DNA of 64,000 nt, taken from the NCBI GenBank assembly GCA_965263105.1, contig CBDHGL010000003.1:1178001-1242000 (forward strand). The letters are read 5' to 3'. The stretch's first letter is position 1. Each line of letters begins with the position of its first letter. This document shows, in pieces, positions 53,015 through 61,872 of this stretch. The translations under genes were made by a program, and so were the position numbers. Under the pieces are notes generated by a model. It was not told the origin of the DNA, did no database searches, and saw only the letters and a program-made list of their open reading frames with translations. This stretch comes from JBCCTX01 sp965263105 (GTDB taxonomy: Bacteria > Bacteroidota > Bacteroidia > J057).

Positions 53015-53596
53015 TCAAGACCTGTTCTTGGCGGAATTATCAACTATTTTTTGGATGGCCTTCACGATTTCTACCTTATTCAATTGCTCACCTTCTAAGA
53101 TAATCTGAGACTGTAGATAATAAGGCTCCCTTTTCTGCAAAAGAGTTTCTATAAACTCTCCAAGTTCCTCTTCAGTAAGGTGACTAATCATAGGACGGGA
53201 AGCGCGCATTTGGCGAAGACGGCCCAACAGAATAGAAGTAAGGGGCTTCAAATAACAGGTTATTCCTCGTTGATTCATCCACTCCATGGTATCTCCAAAG
53301 CAGGGAGTCCCCCCCCCACATGAGAGCAAAGTAGCTTCTTTCACACTATCTATTAAACTTTCGAGGGTTTTCCGCTCAATCTGCCTAAAGTGGGCTTCCC
53401 CTTTTTCCTCAAAAATCCCAGAAATTTTTTTTTCAAAGCGGGTCTCTATTTCTTCATCTAAGTCGATGAACCTCCATCCCAAGCTCCGAGCGGCAGGTCT
53501 ACCTAAGGTACTTTTTCCTGCCCCCATAAATCCCAATAGAAAAACAACTGGATACTCAGAAGGCGATTTTGGGGTTTGTGAAAATAAATTAATCAC
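53015..53596 (-). CDS. aroK: Shikimate kinase
   Basis: A 193-residue kinase of the shikimate pathway (ATP-dependent 3-phosphorylation of shikimate). Walker A is GFMGAGKST (about 22-30). The shikimate-binding Asp is in FIDLDEEIE and Arg in FRQIE (about 71). CGGGTPC supplies the Gly-rich substrate loop, and the LID region has MRASRPMI (about 130). The extra 15 N-terminal residues before the core strand are unusual but modest; no internal ATG suits better. Confidence 0.94.
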   Translation of the reverse strand: MINLFSQTPKSPSEYPVVFLLGFMGAGKSTLGRPAARSLGWRFIDLDEEIETRFEKKISGIFEEKGEAHFRQIERKTLESLIDSVKEATLLSCGGGTPCFGDTMEWMNQRGITCYLKPLTSILLGRLRQMRASRPMISHLTEEELGEFIETLLQKREPYYLQSQIILEGEQLNKVEIVKAIQKIVDNSAKNRS

Positions 53597-53702
53597 AGGT
53601 AAACATTAGTTCAATAATAATTATAAAAGTAGTAGGATTGTTGGGATTATTACTTTTTGTCCGATACTTTTTGTTATTTGTTTTCTTGTAATTTTCAGGC
53701 AT

Positions 53703-56360
53703 ATGGGACTAACTTTCTACTATCTTACGCGTTTAGGGCGGGAAGCGTGGCTGTTGTTCACAATCTTATCTCTCCCTTTTTATCTCCAAAGTCAGGCCCC
53801 TGATGGATACTACGATGGCTTAGAATCCCTAAATGGAGATTTATTGAAATTGGGTCTTCATAATCTTGTAAGGGACCATATCGAATACAATTATACTTCT
53901 TCCTCAACAGATGTTTGGGATATACTAAAAGAGACAGACCAGGATCCTGAAAATCCTGATAATGTAATTCTATTTTATACAGGATGGTCCATAAATGGAG
54001 AAGCTGAATATAATCGGGGAAAAGGATGGACCCGAGAACATGTTTGGGCAAAGTCCCATGGAGATTTTGGTATTGACCGGGGAGCAGGTACAGATATCCA
54101 TGCGCTGAGACCCGCTGACGTATCGGTCAACAGTGCAAGAAATAACAAGGACTTTGATGAGGGGGGGGAATTTTATGTTGATGGAGACGGTCCCACCGAG
54201 AATCGGATAGACTCTGACTCCTGGGAACCCCGAAACCAGGTAAAAGGGGATGTAGCACGATCCCTGTTTTATATGGCAGTACGATACGAAGGAGGAGGGG
54301 GAGAGCCTGACTTGGAATTGGTGGATTCTGTAAAGTCTGTAGATTCTAATCAACCTGGCAAGGGATTTCACGGACGCCTTTCTATGCTGTTGAAATGGCA
54401 TTACCAGGATCCTGTTGATGATGCTGAATTGGCTAGAAATGATATCGTTTTTTTCTATCAAGGGAATCGAAACCCCTTTATTGACCAGCCGGAATGGGTG
54501 GTTAAAATTTGGGATACGACGGGCGTGGGAAGGGTTGAGCCCTTCAACCCACCAGAACCTCTTATTCCAGATGACATTACGGATACCTTAAATGTGGATT
54601 CCATTATTGCTGCTTATTACCAAGGATATGAGTATCTGGAAGGAGAAGAGTTGAAAGAAAATCTATATTCCCGTATTAGGGTGCAACAAGTATATAGTTA
54701 TACGAGTTCTAGCCAAACTGACGTATGGGATATTCTCAAGGAAACAGACAAGGATACCTTGAATCCAGAGAATGTCATTTTATTTTACACAGGAAAGGCT
54801 GTCGATGCACAGCAGGAATTTAACAACGGTTTGGGCTGGGCTAGGGAGCACATATGGCCTACTGACCATGGGGATTTTGGAATTTCCAGAGGTCCCGGGA
54901 CTGATGCACATCATATTCGACCTACAGACAATACGGTAAGTAGGGCGCGAGGAAACCTTGATTTTGACCTCGGGGGGGAGGAATATCTGGATGCAGGTGA
55001 TTCCACACGTAATTTTATAGATGGCGATTCTTGGGAACCCAGAGACGAAGTAAAAGGGGATGTCGCCCGTATGCTCTTCTATATGGCTACCCGATATGAA
55101 GGAGAAGATGATGAACCAGACTTGGAAATTAGAGATGAAGTCAATACCCTTGATTTGACGGAAGAAGGAAAAGGCTTCCATGGTAAATTAGCGACGCTTC
55201 TGCGCTGGCATGAAGAGGATCCAGTGGATGCCTACGAAAAAAGACGCAATAATGTGGTCTACATATTCCAGAGGAACCGTAACCCCTATATTGACCACCC
55301 CGAGTATGTATACCGAATTTGGGACCCTCTCCTTTCTGATAGCACTATCGAAGATTACTATGCGGGCATAGATACTACTGTGAACCCTGAATCTTTAAAG
55401 GAACAATTGCATGAGTTAATTGATGATCACCAGGTATATCGGTATACAGATGATGAGGTTGATGTTTGGGACATTTTAAAAACGACGGATGCCGATCCCA
55501 ACAATGCAGGAAATGTTAGGCTTTTTTATACGGGATGGTCGATAGAGTCTAGCCAGGAATTCAATAGTGGCAGGGGCTGGAGTAGGGAAGACATATGGTC
55601 GGTGGATCATGGGAACCTTACGGATTTTGAGGCAGCTTCTACAGATGTGCATGCTATTCGAGCAGCGGATATCTCCGTCAATCGTACTCGTGGAGATTTG
55701 GATTTTGACGATGGGGGAACCTTATACATAGATGGAAACGGGGATACGGACAACTTTAGGGATGAGGATTCCTGGGAACCCCGGGAGGAAGTGAAAGGGG
55801 ATGTTGCTCGTATGTTGTTCTATATGGCAGTTCGATACGAAGGAGGAGAAAATGAGCCAGAGTTGGAATTGCTGGATACTGTATTCACCAGCTTCCTTTC
55901 CCAAACAGGGCTTGGATATCACGGTAAGTTGTCTACCCTGCTGGATTGGCACAGAGAGGATCCTGTTGGACGATTTGAAAGGAAGCGGAACCAGGATATT
56001 TTTGGATTCCAGGGCAATCGCAATCCATTTATCGACCATCCAGAATATGCTGGACTTCTTTGGCTATCCTCGCTGGAGGATAGCAGCCAGATTGCTACTT
56101 CAACCCAAAACTTTCTCAGCTCGAAGCCTATTTTTTCTCTGTACCCCAATCCGGGGAGAGACCGGATTGAACTCAAGTGGAATATTTCCATACCAGCTAA
56201 TTCTGCTCCGGTTCAGCTTTATTCCATGGAGGGGAAACTCCTCCAATCCTTTGAAAACACGAAATCCGGAAGCCAGGAACTTGATGTCAAAAAATGGCCT
56301 GCTGGTATGTATTTAGTTCGTGTGAGAGGATATTCTCAGAAACTTATTATTAGCAAGTGA
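53703..56360 (+). CDS. Secreted protein with three tandem endonuclease I domains and type IX sorting tail
   Basis: 885 residues. After a signal-type N-terminus (about 1-34), three copies of the endonuclease I (EndA/NucM) fold occur at about 35-290, 300-555 and 560-790. Each starts with a YY(D/Q/A)G segment and DVWDILKxTD, and each has the active-site block: WTREHVWAKSHGDF (about 110), WAREHIWPTDHGDF (about 379), WSREDIWSVDHGNL (about 626). Copies 1 and 2 keep the Glu-His pair; copy 3 has Asp in place of the His and is probably inactive. The C-terminal 80 residues (SLYPNPGRDRIELKW...GMYLVRVRGYSQKLIISK) are a type A sorting domain. It should degrade extracellular DNA or RNA. Confidence 0.92.
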   Translation: MGLTFYYLTRLGREAWLLFTILSLPFYLQSQAPDGYYDGLESLNGDLLKLGLHNLVRDHIEYNYTSSSTDVWDILKETDQDPENPDNVILFYTGWSINGEAEYNRGKGWTREHVWAKSHGDFGIDRGAGTDIHALRPADVSVNSARNNKDFDEGGEFYVDGDGPTENRIDSDSWEPRNQVKGDVARSLFYMAVRYEGGGGEPDLELVDSVKSVDSNQPGKGFHGRLSMLLKWHYQDPVDDAELARNDIVFFYQGNRNPFIDQPEWVVKIWDTTGVGRVEPFNPPEPLIPDDITDTLNVDSIIAAYYQGYEYLEGEELKENLYSRIRVQQVYSYTSSSQTDVWDILKETDKDTLNPENVILFYTGKAVDAQQEFNNGLGWAREHIWPTDHGDFGISRGPGTDAHHIRPTDNTVSRARGNLDFDLGGEEYLDAGDSTRNFIDGDSWEPRDEVKGDVARMLFYMATRYEGEDDEPDLEIRDEVNTLDLTEEGKGFHGKLATLLRWHEEDPVDAYEKRRNNVVYIFQRNRNPYIDHPEYVYRIWDPLLSDSTIEDYYAGIDTTVNPESLKEQLHELIDDHQVYRYTDDEVDVWDILKTTDADPNNAGNVRLFYTGWSIESSQEFNSGRGWSREDIWSVDHGNLTDFEAASTDVHAIRAADISVNRTRGDLDFDDGGTLYIDGNGDTDNFRDEDSWEPREEVKGDVARMLFYMAVRYEGGENEPELELLDTVFTSFLSQTGLGYHGKLSTLLDWHREDPVGRFERKRNQDIFGFQGNRNPFIDHPEYAGLLWLSSLEDSSQIATSTQNFLSSKPIFSLYPNPGRDRIELKWNISIPANSAPVQLYSMEGKLLQSFENTKSGSQELDVKKWPAGMYLVRVRGYSQKLIISK

Positions 56361-56563
56361 GGAGAATTTTTGAATGCTTAATAATACCGATATTTTTCTG
56401 AAACTTTTCCAAGAATAAGCCGTAAAGAATTGGATGCTCCCCTGGCAAAGTAGAGGTAAGTTAGATTTTTTGATAAAATTTTCATGTTTTAAATTAACTG
56501 GCACGCATTTTTCTTATTTACTATGGACTAACCGCTGCCTGGGTAGGATTTTTTTGAGATCAG

Positions 56564-56595
56564 TTTGAATCTATTGTGTTTTGCCAGTAACTTTA
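56564..56595 (+). promoter_or_regulatory. Probable rpoD promoter (TTTG-N20-TAACTTTA)
   Basis: TTTG at 56564-56567 and TAACTTTA at 56588-56595 are separated by 20 nt, one mismatch from the Bacteroidota consensus. It lies 48 bp before the rpoD start codon. The rest of 56361-56563 shows no gene. Confidence 0.6.
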
Positions 56596-56643
56596 CGCGG
56601 TTTTTTGAGTCACTATACAAACAAAACATATCTATAAGGAAGG

Positions 56644-57510
56644 ATGAGACAGCTCAAAATCAGTAAACAAATAACAAACAGGGAATCCCAATCCCTTGAT
56701 AAGTATTTACAAGAAATTGGAAAGGTGGAGCTGTTAACCCCTGATGAGGAGGTCGATTTGGCGAGGAGGATAAAGCAAGGAGATCAAGTTGCTCTGGAAA
56801 AACTCACCAAGGCCAATTTGCGTTTTGTGGTTTCGGTGGCCAAGCAATACCAAAATCAAGGCTTATCCCTTGGGGATTTGATAAATGAAGGAAACCTGGG
56901 CCTTATAAAGGCTGCAAAGAGATTCGATGAAACTCGGGGGTTCAAATTTATTTCTTATGCGGTTTGGTGGATTCGTCAAAGTATTCTTCAGGCTTTGGCT
57001 GAGCAGTCCAGGATTGTTCGCCTCCCGCTTAATCGTGTAGGTGCCTTGAACAAAATTGGAAAGGCCTTTTCCAAACTTGAACAAGAATTTGAGCGGGAGC
57101 CTTCTCCAGAAGAGATTTCCGAGGTATTGGAAAATATGAGTGAAGATGAAATCTCCGATACCCTGAAGATATCTGGTCGTCATGTATCCGTGGATGCTCC
57201 CTTTGTTCAGGGAGAGGAAAACCGTTTATTGGATGTACTTGAAAATGATGCGGAGCCTAATCCAGATAATGAACTCATCAATGAGAGCCTCAGTAAGGAG
57301 GTAGAGCGTGCCTTGAGTACCCTAACTCAGCGTGAGGCAGAGGTTATTCGCCTGTATTTTGGAATAGGGGTGGAACATTCTCTTACCCTGGAGGAAATAG
57401 GGGAAAAATTCGACCTAACTCGCGAGCGTGTTCGACAAATCAAAGAAAAGGCTATCCGTAGATTGCGCCATACCTCTCGTTCTAAAGGGCTCAAGACTTA
57501 TTTGGGTTAA
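56644..57510 (+). CDS. rpoD: Primary sigma factor RpoD
   Basis: A 288-residue group 1/2 sigma-70. The N-terminus (MRQLKISKQITNRESQSLDKYLQEIG) is the short form normal in Bacteroidota, lacking region 1.1. Region 1.2 is at about 18-40, region 2 at about 50-125 (ANLRFVVSVAKQYQNQGLSLGDL, YAVWWIRQSI), region 3 at about 130-205 and region 4 at about 225-285 (TLEEIGEKFDLTRERVRQIKEKA). It directs housekeeping transcription from the TTTG/TAnnTTTG promoters seen in this window. Its stop overlaps the convergent PASTA gene by 4 bp. Confidence 0.97.
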   Translation: MRQLKISKQITNRESQSLDKYLQEIGKVELLTPDEEVDLARRIKQGDQVALEKLTKANLRFVVSVAKQYQNQGLSLGDLINEGNLGLIKAAKRFDETRGFKFISYAVWWIRQSILQALAEQSRIVRLPLNRVGALNKIGKAFSKLEQEFEREPSPEEISEVLENMSEDEISDTLKISGRHVSVDAPFVQGEENRLLDVLENDAEPNPDNELINESLSKEVERALSTLTQREAEVIRLYFGIGVEHSLTLEEIGEKFDLTRERVRQIKEKAIRRLRHTSRSKGLKTYLG

Positions 57511-58307
57511 TTTTCTTCTTCTACGTCGATTCCTTCCAGTACTTCTGGAGGATTTCCATACAAATATAAATCCACAGGGTCTCCCAACCGGATGGAATCC
57601 CTATACCCGGATTGGGGATCTTGGGAAAATACCCGACCGAAATATTCAGTAGGGCCATCTGGATTAAAGGATAGTTTGCCCAATCGAAGGCCACTTTCTT
57701 GAAGTAATTGGACAGCCTCTTCATGGGTATACCCTACTAAATTGGGTATTTGAACCCTGAAGTTAGTAGTGGATCTACCCACAACAAGATCGATAGTGGT
57801 TCCTTGGGCTACTTTTGTTCCGGGCTTGGCAGGATTGCCATCGAGTTTGGCTTCGAGGACTACATTGGTGGCTATATCTGGGACAAAGCTTACCTTACCC
57901 ACACCCAACTTCCAGTTTTCCAGGGTCGCCTTGGCATGATACAGGGATAAATCAACTACTTGAGGGATTTCGACCATAGGAGGGGCCATCTTGTTTAAGG
58001 TAAGGAAGATGGTACGGTCCTTTTTCACCCGGCTCAAAGCCACTGGACGTTGTTGTACGACCACCATCGGAGGTAAATCTTCAATGTACGTACAGTCCTG
58101 GACTACTGGGGTGAGGCCTTTGCGTTCCAGTTTTTTTACCGCATCCTTATACTCTAATTCATAAATGCTCGGGACAATCAGGCCCGAACCGTGCTGAGTA
58201 TAGCTAGGGAGAAATACTTTGAATAAAATAACTACTCCTGCGATTCCCAAGACCATAAGGCCAAGTAGGGTAAGAAAGAATTCTTTACTGATAAAATATC
58301 TCAACAT
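57507..58307 (-). CDS. Membrane-anchored PASTA-domain protein
   Basis: A 266-residue protein with one N-terminal TM helix (about 12-34) and three PASTA domains (about 43-108, 112-180 and 186-250). Motifs are VPSIYELEYKDAVKKLERKGL, IPQVVDLSLYHAKATLENWKLG and IPNLVGYTHEEAVQLLQESGL. No kinase or transpeptidase domain is attached, which is the usual free-standing form in Bacteroidota. It probably binds peptidoglycan in the periplasm. It lies 21 bp after argS and likely shares its transcript. Confidence 0.92.
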   Translation of the reverse strand: MLRYFISKEFFLTLLGLMVLGIAGVVILFKVFLPSYTQHGSGLIVPSIYELEYKDAVKKLERKGLTPVVQDCTYIEDLPPMVVVQQRPVALSRVKKDRTIFLTLNKMAPPMVEIPQVVDLSLYHAKATLENWKLGVGKVSFVPDIATNVVLEAKLDGNPAKPGTKVAQGTTIDLVVGRSTTNFRVQIPNLVGYTHEEAVQLLQESGLRLGKLSFNPDGPTEYFGRVFSQDPQSGYRDSIRLGDPVDLYLYGNPPEVLEGIDVEEEN

Positions 58308-58328
58308 GTCCTTTTTTCTTTTTTGGTA

Positions 58329-60119
58329 TTACATTCTTTCTGGCATCTGTATTCCCAGCAAGCTCATAGAGGCTTTTAAGACTTTTCCAGTAAATTGAGC
58401 CAAGGCATAACGGAAAGAACTGGTGCTGGGTTGATCTGATTGAAAAATCCTATCTCCATGCCAAAAGCGATTAAAATCTTTGGCCAATTCATAAGCGTAA
58501 TTAGCCACAATTGCAGGGTTATAGCTTTCTGCTGCATCCTTTAATATAGAAGGATACTGGTATAATTTACGAAAAAGTAGTCTTTCGTGTTCTTGCATAG
58601 GACTTTCTGGTAGCTTTTCATTAGAAAAGGGAAGTACATCTATTCCCTTCCTTTTGAGAGAAGCTGTTCTTGTAAAGGAGGACTGGATAAAGGGGCCGCT
58701 ATGGCCATTGATATCTATCGATTCATTGGGATCAAATAGAATCCGTTTTCTGGGGTCTACCTTCACCAAATAGTACTTTAATGCGCCTAAGCCTAGGGTA
58801 GTATAAAGGTTTTCCAATTCTTCTGGACTCATTCCTTCTGTCTTCCCCAATTCCTGGGTTATTTTGTTTGCCGAATCAATCATTTCGTCGATGAGGTCAT
58901 CTGCCTCAACTGTCGTACCCTCTCGGGATTTCATTTTTCCAGATGGCAGATCAACCATGCCATAGGAGAGGTGAAATAAACCGTTAGCATATTGCTTCCC
59001 CAACTTTTTTAAGATCAAAAAGAGAACCTTGAAGTGATACTCCTGCTCATTTCCCACTACATATACCGAACGTTCCATGTCGTACTGGTCGAACTTGGCG
59101 TCAGCTATGGCTAGATCTTGTGTAATATAAACAGAAGTGCCATCTTTCCTGAGAACCAGTTTTTGGTCCAAGCCTTCTGCACTAAGGTCTACCCAAACAG
59201 ACCCGTCTTCTTTCTGATAAAAAATACCTTCTTCTAAGCCCTGCTGGACAGTTTCTTTCCCTAGTAAATATACTGCAGACTCATAGTAATAGGTGTCAAA
59301 CTTTATCCCTAAACGGTCGAAGGTATGCTCCATGGCTTCATACACCCAGCTGTTCATTTCCCTCCAGAGGCCGCGCGTTTCTGCATCCCCTGCTTCCCAT
59401 TTTTGTGTAAGCTCCCGGATGGCTTGAGTAGTAGGAGACCGTTCTTCGGCCTCTTCTTTATTTAGGCCTTTATCCAATAACTTTTTGACTTCCTGTTTGT
59501 GTCGGTCAGCGTAGGCCACGTAGTAATCTCCCACTAGCTTATCCCCTTTTTTTCCACTGCTATTTGGCGTTTCTTGCTGTCCTGACTCTAACCAGGCGTA
59601 CATGGACTTGGATATATTGGTTCCTCTATCGTTAAACAGGCACGTCGGTACAGCCTTGTATCCATTGGCTGATAGGATGCGAGTTAGAGAATCTCCCAAT
59701 ACAATGTTGCGCAAATGCCCCAAGTGTAGAGGCTTATTAGTATTCGGAGAGCAATACTCCACTACGATGGTTTGACCCTTTCCCTCTAGGCGTTTAAAAA
59801 AGCCTTCATTTTCTTGATTTTCTGCGAGAAAACGATACCAAAAAGAATCAGAAAGAGATATATTTAGGAAGCCTTTGATGACGTTGTATCCCGCTATATC
59901 ATCAACTTGCTCCACCAGCTTTTCTCCTATTTTTTTCCCTATCTCTACCGGATTTCCTAACTTATATTTGGTGAGAGGGAATACGACCAGGGTAAAATCT
60001 CCTTCAAAGTCTTTGCGTGTTTCCTGTACAGAAAGGGATTCAGGTTCGACTTTGATATCAAATATCTCCTGTATACAGCTAGCAGCTGACTCCTGAATGG
60101 TTTTTACGATTGGTAACAT
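58329..60119 (-). CDS. argS: Arginyl-tRNA synthetase
   Basis: A 596-residue class I synthetase. It has an N-terminal additional domain (1-110), HIGH signature as HLGH (about 132-135, within NTNKPLHLGHLRN), a KMSKS-type loop GKMKSREGT (about 394-402) and a DALR anticodon-binding domain (about 480-596) ending in GIQMPERM. It charges tRNA-Arg. The length is normal. It is the first gene of a unit with the PASTA protein and diverges from the met operon. Confidence 0.97.
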   Translation of the reverse strand: MLPIVKTIQESAASCIQEIFDIKVEPESLSVQETRKDFEGDFTLVVFPLTKYKLGNPVEIGKKIGEKLVEQVDDIAGYNVIKGFLNISLSDSFWYRFLAENQENEGFFKRLEGKGQTIVVEYCSPNTNKPLHLGHLRNIVLGDSLTRILSANGYKAVPTCLFNDRGTNISKSMYAWLESGQQETPNSSGKKGDKLVGDYYVAYADRHKQEVKKLLDKGLNKEEAEERSPTTQAIRELTQKWEAGDAETRGLWREMNSWVYEAMEHTFDRLGIKFDTYYYESAVYLLGKETVQQGLEEGIFYQKEDGSVWVDLSAEGLDQKLVLRKDGTSVYITQDLAIADAKFDQYDMERSVYVVGNEQEYHFKVLFLILKKLGKQYANGLFHLSYGMVDLPSGKMKSREGTTVEADDLIDEMIDSANKITQELGKTEGMSPEELENLYTTLGLGALKYYLVKVDPRKRILFDPNESIDINGHSGPFIQSSFTRTASLKRKGIDVLPFSNEKLPESPMQEHERLLFRKLYQYPSILKDAAESYNPAIVANYAYELAKDFNRFWHGDRIFQSDQPSTSSFRYALAQFTGKVLKASMSLLGIQMPERM

Positions 60120-60199
60120 ACTACCCTGAAACGTTCTGGTGATGGATTACGTGCGTAAAAATGGGAAAAAAAAACCGAAGCAGGAAAGTAAAGCAAAAA

Positions 60200-60232
60200 T
60201 TTGGATTTCTCGATTATACAAAACTATATTTG
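60200..60232 (+). promoter_or_regulatory. Promoter of the riboswitch-metY unit (TTTG-N21-TATATTTG)
   Basis: TTTG at 60200-60203, a 21-nt spacer and TATATTTG at 60225-60232 fit the Bacteroidota consensus. The start should be near 60239, about 30 nt before the riboswitch. Nothing else is seen in 60120-60199. Confidence 0.75.
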
Positions 60233-60267
60233 CAGGCACTAACTACATCCCATTTACAGGTGTGATT

Positions 60268-60368
60268 AGTCTATAGAGAACGAGGTGAGAGATCTGGCTC
60301 GATGACCCTCTGGCAACCATCTCAACAGAAAGGTGCCCCATCCAGCCCCAAGAGGGGAACTATACACT
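60268..60368 (+). promoter_or_regulatory. SAM-I (S-box) type riboswitch
   Basis: The core AGGTGAGAGATCTGG...GACCCTCTGGCAACC...AGAAAGGTGCC is the SAM-I signature (kink-turn side, GGCAACC, AAGGTGC). The outer P1 helix can form between AGTCTATAG (60268-60276) and CTATACACT (60360-60368) with one mismatch. It lies in the leader of metY, about 100 nt before the start codon, and should lower expression when S-adenosylmethionine is high. Confidence 0.88.
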
Positions 60369-60470
60369 GATAACCTGATGTCCAATGACAAATTTTTCTG
60401 CACCTATATTTTTCCCATCCCAAAATCAGTGGAGGGCATTTCTCATTTTCACGATTAAACAAACCATATC

Positions 60471-61781
60471 ATGAGTCAATCCTATCATTTTGACACCCTA
60501 CAGCTTCATGCTGGGCAAGAAGTAGAGGGCACCACGCTATCGCGCGCGGTCCCTATTTACCAAACCACATCCTATGTATTTAAGGATAGTGAGCATGCGG
60601 CAAATTTATTTGCCTTGAAGGAATTTGGGAACATTTACACCCGGATCATGAACCCTACCAACGATGTATTTGAAAAGCGCATTGCCGCTTTGGAAGGAGG
60701 GGTAGCTGCCTTGGCTACAGGTTCGGGGCAATCAGCTCAATTCATTGCTTTAAACAATATTGTGAATGTAGGTGACAACATGGTTTCCTCGCCTTTTTTG
60801 TATGGAGGAACCTACAATCAGTTCAAAGTAGCCTTCAAGCGCCTGGGAATCCAGGTTCGCTTTGCCAAAAGCGATAAGCCCGAAGACTTGGAAGCCCTTA
60901 TCGACGACCAAACCAAAGCCCTATATGTCGAGACCATAGGGAACCCTGGCTTTAGCGTCCCTGACTTTGAAGGCCTCGCTCGAGTAGGAGAGAAACATGG
61001 TATTCCTTTGGTCGTTGACAATACTTTTGGGGCAGGTGGGTACCTCTGCAAGCCCATTTCTTATGGAGCCAATGTGGTGACCCATTCGACTACAAAGTGG
61101 ATTGGGGGGCATGGAACTTCTATAGGGGGAGTGATTATAGATGGGGGGAATTTTGACTATGGGAGTGGCAAATTTCCCCAATTTACCGAACCTTCAGAGG
61201 GGTATCATGGAATGGTTTTTAATGATATTTTTGGAGTAGGTGGTCCATTTGGAAATATTGCCTTCATTATCCGTTGCCGTGTAGAAGGCCTTCGGGATTT
61301 CGGGCCTGCGCCCAGTCCGTTTAATTCTTTCCTGCATATCCAAGGCCTGGAGACCCTTTCTCTTCGGGTACAGCGTACGGCAGACAATGCATTGGCATTG
61401 GCTCAATGGTTGGATGCACATCCGCAAGTTCAATCGGTTTCCTACCCAGGTTTGGCTAGCCATCCCTACCATGAAACAGCGAAAAAGTACCTGACTAATG
61501 GTTTTGGGGGAGTCTTAACCTTTGAAATTCGGGGGGAAAAAGAGTCTGCCATTCAATTTGTTAATAACCTGAATCTCGTAAGCCATCTAGCTAATGTTGG
61601 AGATGCCAAGTCGTTGATTATCCACCCCTCCTCGACTACCCACCAGCAGCTTTCAGAGGAAGAGCAAAGGTCTGCAGGAGTGACCCCAACCCAATTGCGA
61701 ATTTCGGTTGGGATAGAGCATATTGAAGATATAAAAGGGGATTTGCAACAAGCTTTTGAAACAATACCTGTACACGCCTAA
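60471..61781 (+). CDS. metY: O-acetylhomoserine sulfhydrylase
   Basis: A 436-residue PLP enzyme of the Cys/Met metabolism family. It converts O-acetylhomoserine plus sulfide to homocysteine. The length and opening (FDTLQLHAGQEVE, IYQTTSYVFKDSEHAANLF) are those of O-acetylhomoserine aminocarboxypropyltransferase. The PLP Lys is in HSTTKWIGGHG (about 209). It follows a SAM-I riboswitch and precedes metX, which supplies its substrate, so the three elements form one direct-sulfhydrylation route to methionine. Confidence 0.96.
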   Translation: MSQSYHFDTLQLHAGQEVEGTTLSRAVPIYQTTSYVFKDSEHAANLFALKEFGNIYTRIMNPTNDVFEKRIAALEGGVAALATGSGQSAQFIALNNIVNVGDNMVSSPFLYGGTYNQFKVAFKRLGIQVRFAKSDKPEDLEALIDDQTKALYVETIGNPGFSVPDFEGLARVGEKHGIPLVVDNTFGAGGYLCKPISYGANVVTHSTTKWIGGHGTSIGGVIIDGGNFDYGSGKFPQFTEPSEGYHGMVFNDIFGVGGPFGNIAFIIRCRVEGLRDFGPAPSPFNSFLHIQGLETLSLRVQRTADNALALAQWLDAHPQVQSVSYPGLASHPYHETAKKYLTNGFGGVLTFEIRGEKESAIQFVNNLNLVSHLANVGDAKSLIIHPSSTTHQQLSEEEQRSAGVTPTQLRISVGIEHIEDIKGDLQQAFETIPVHA

Positions 61782-61790
61782 ATCCCTATA

Positions 61791-61832
61791 AAATATGGAA
61801 AGAGGAGAACCCTCTTTCCATATTTTTATTTT
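61791..61832 (+). terminator. Rho-independent terminator between metY and metX
   Basis: A perfect 15-bp stem (61791-61805 with 61811-61825, 5-nt loop) is followed by a T-rich tract. It lies only 10 bp after the metY stop, so metX depends on read-through or on its own promoter. Confidence 0.88.
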
Positions 61833-61872
61833 ATCCGCTCATAAGTTGAATTTGATTTCCTTAAACAACACC

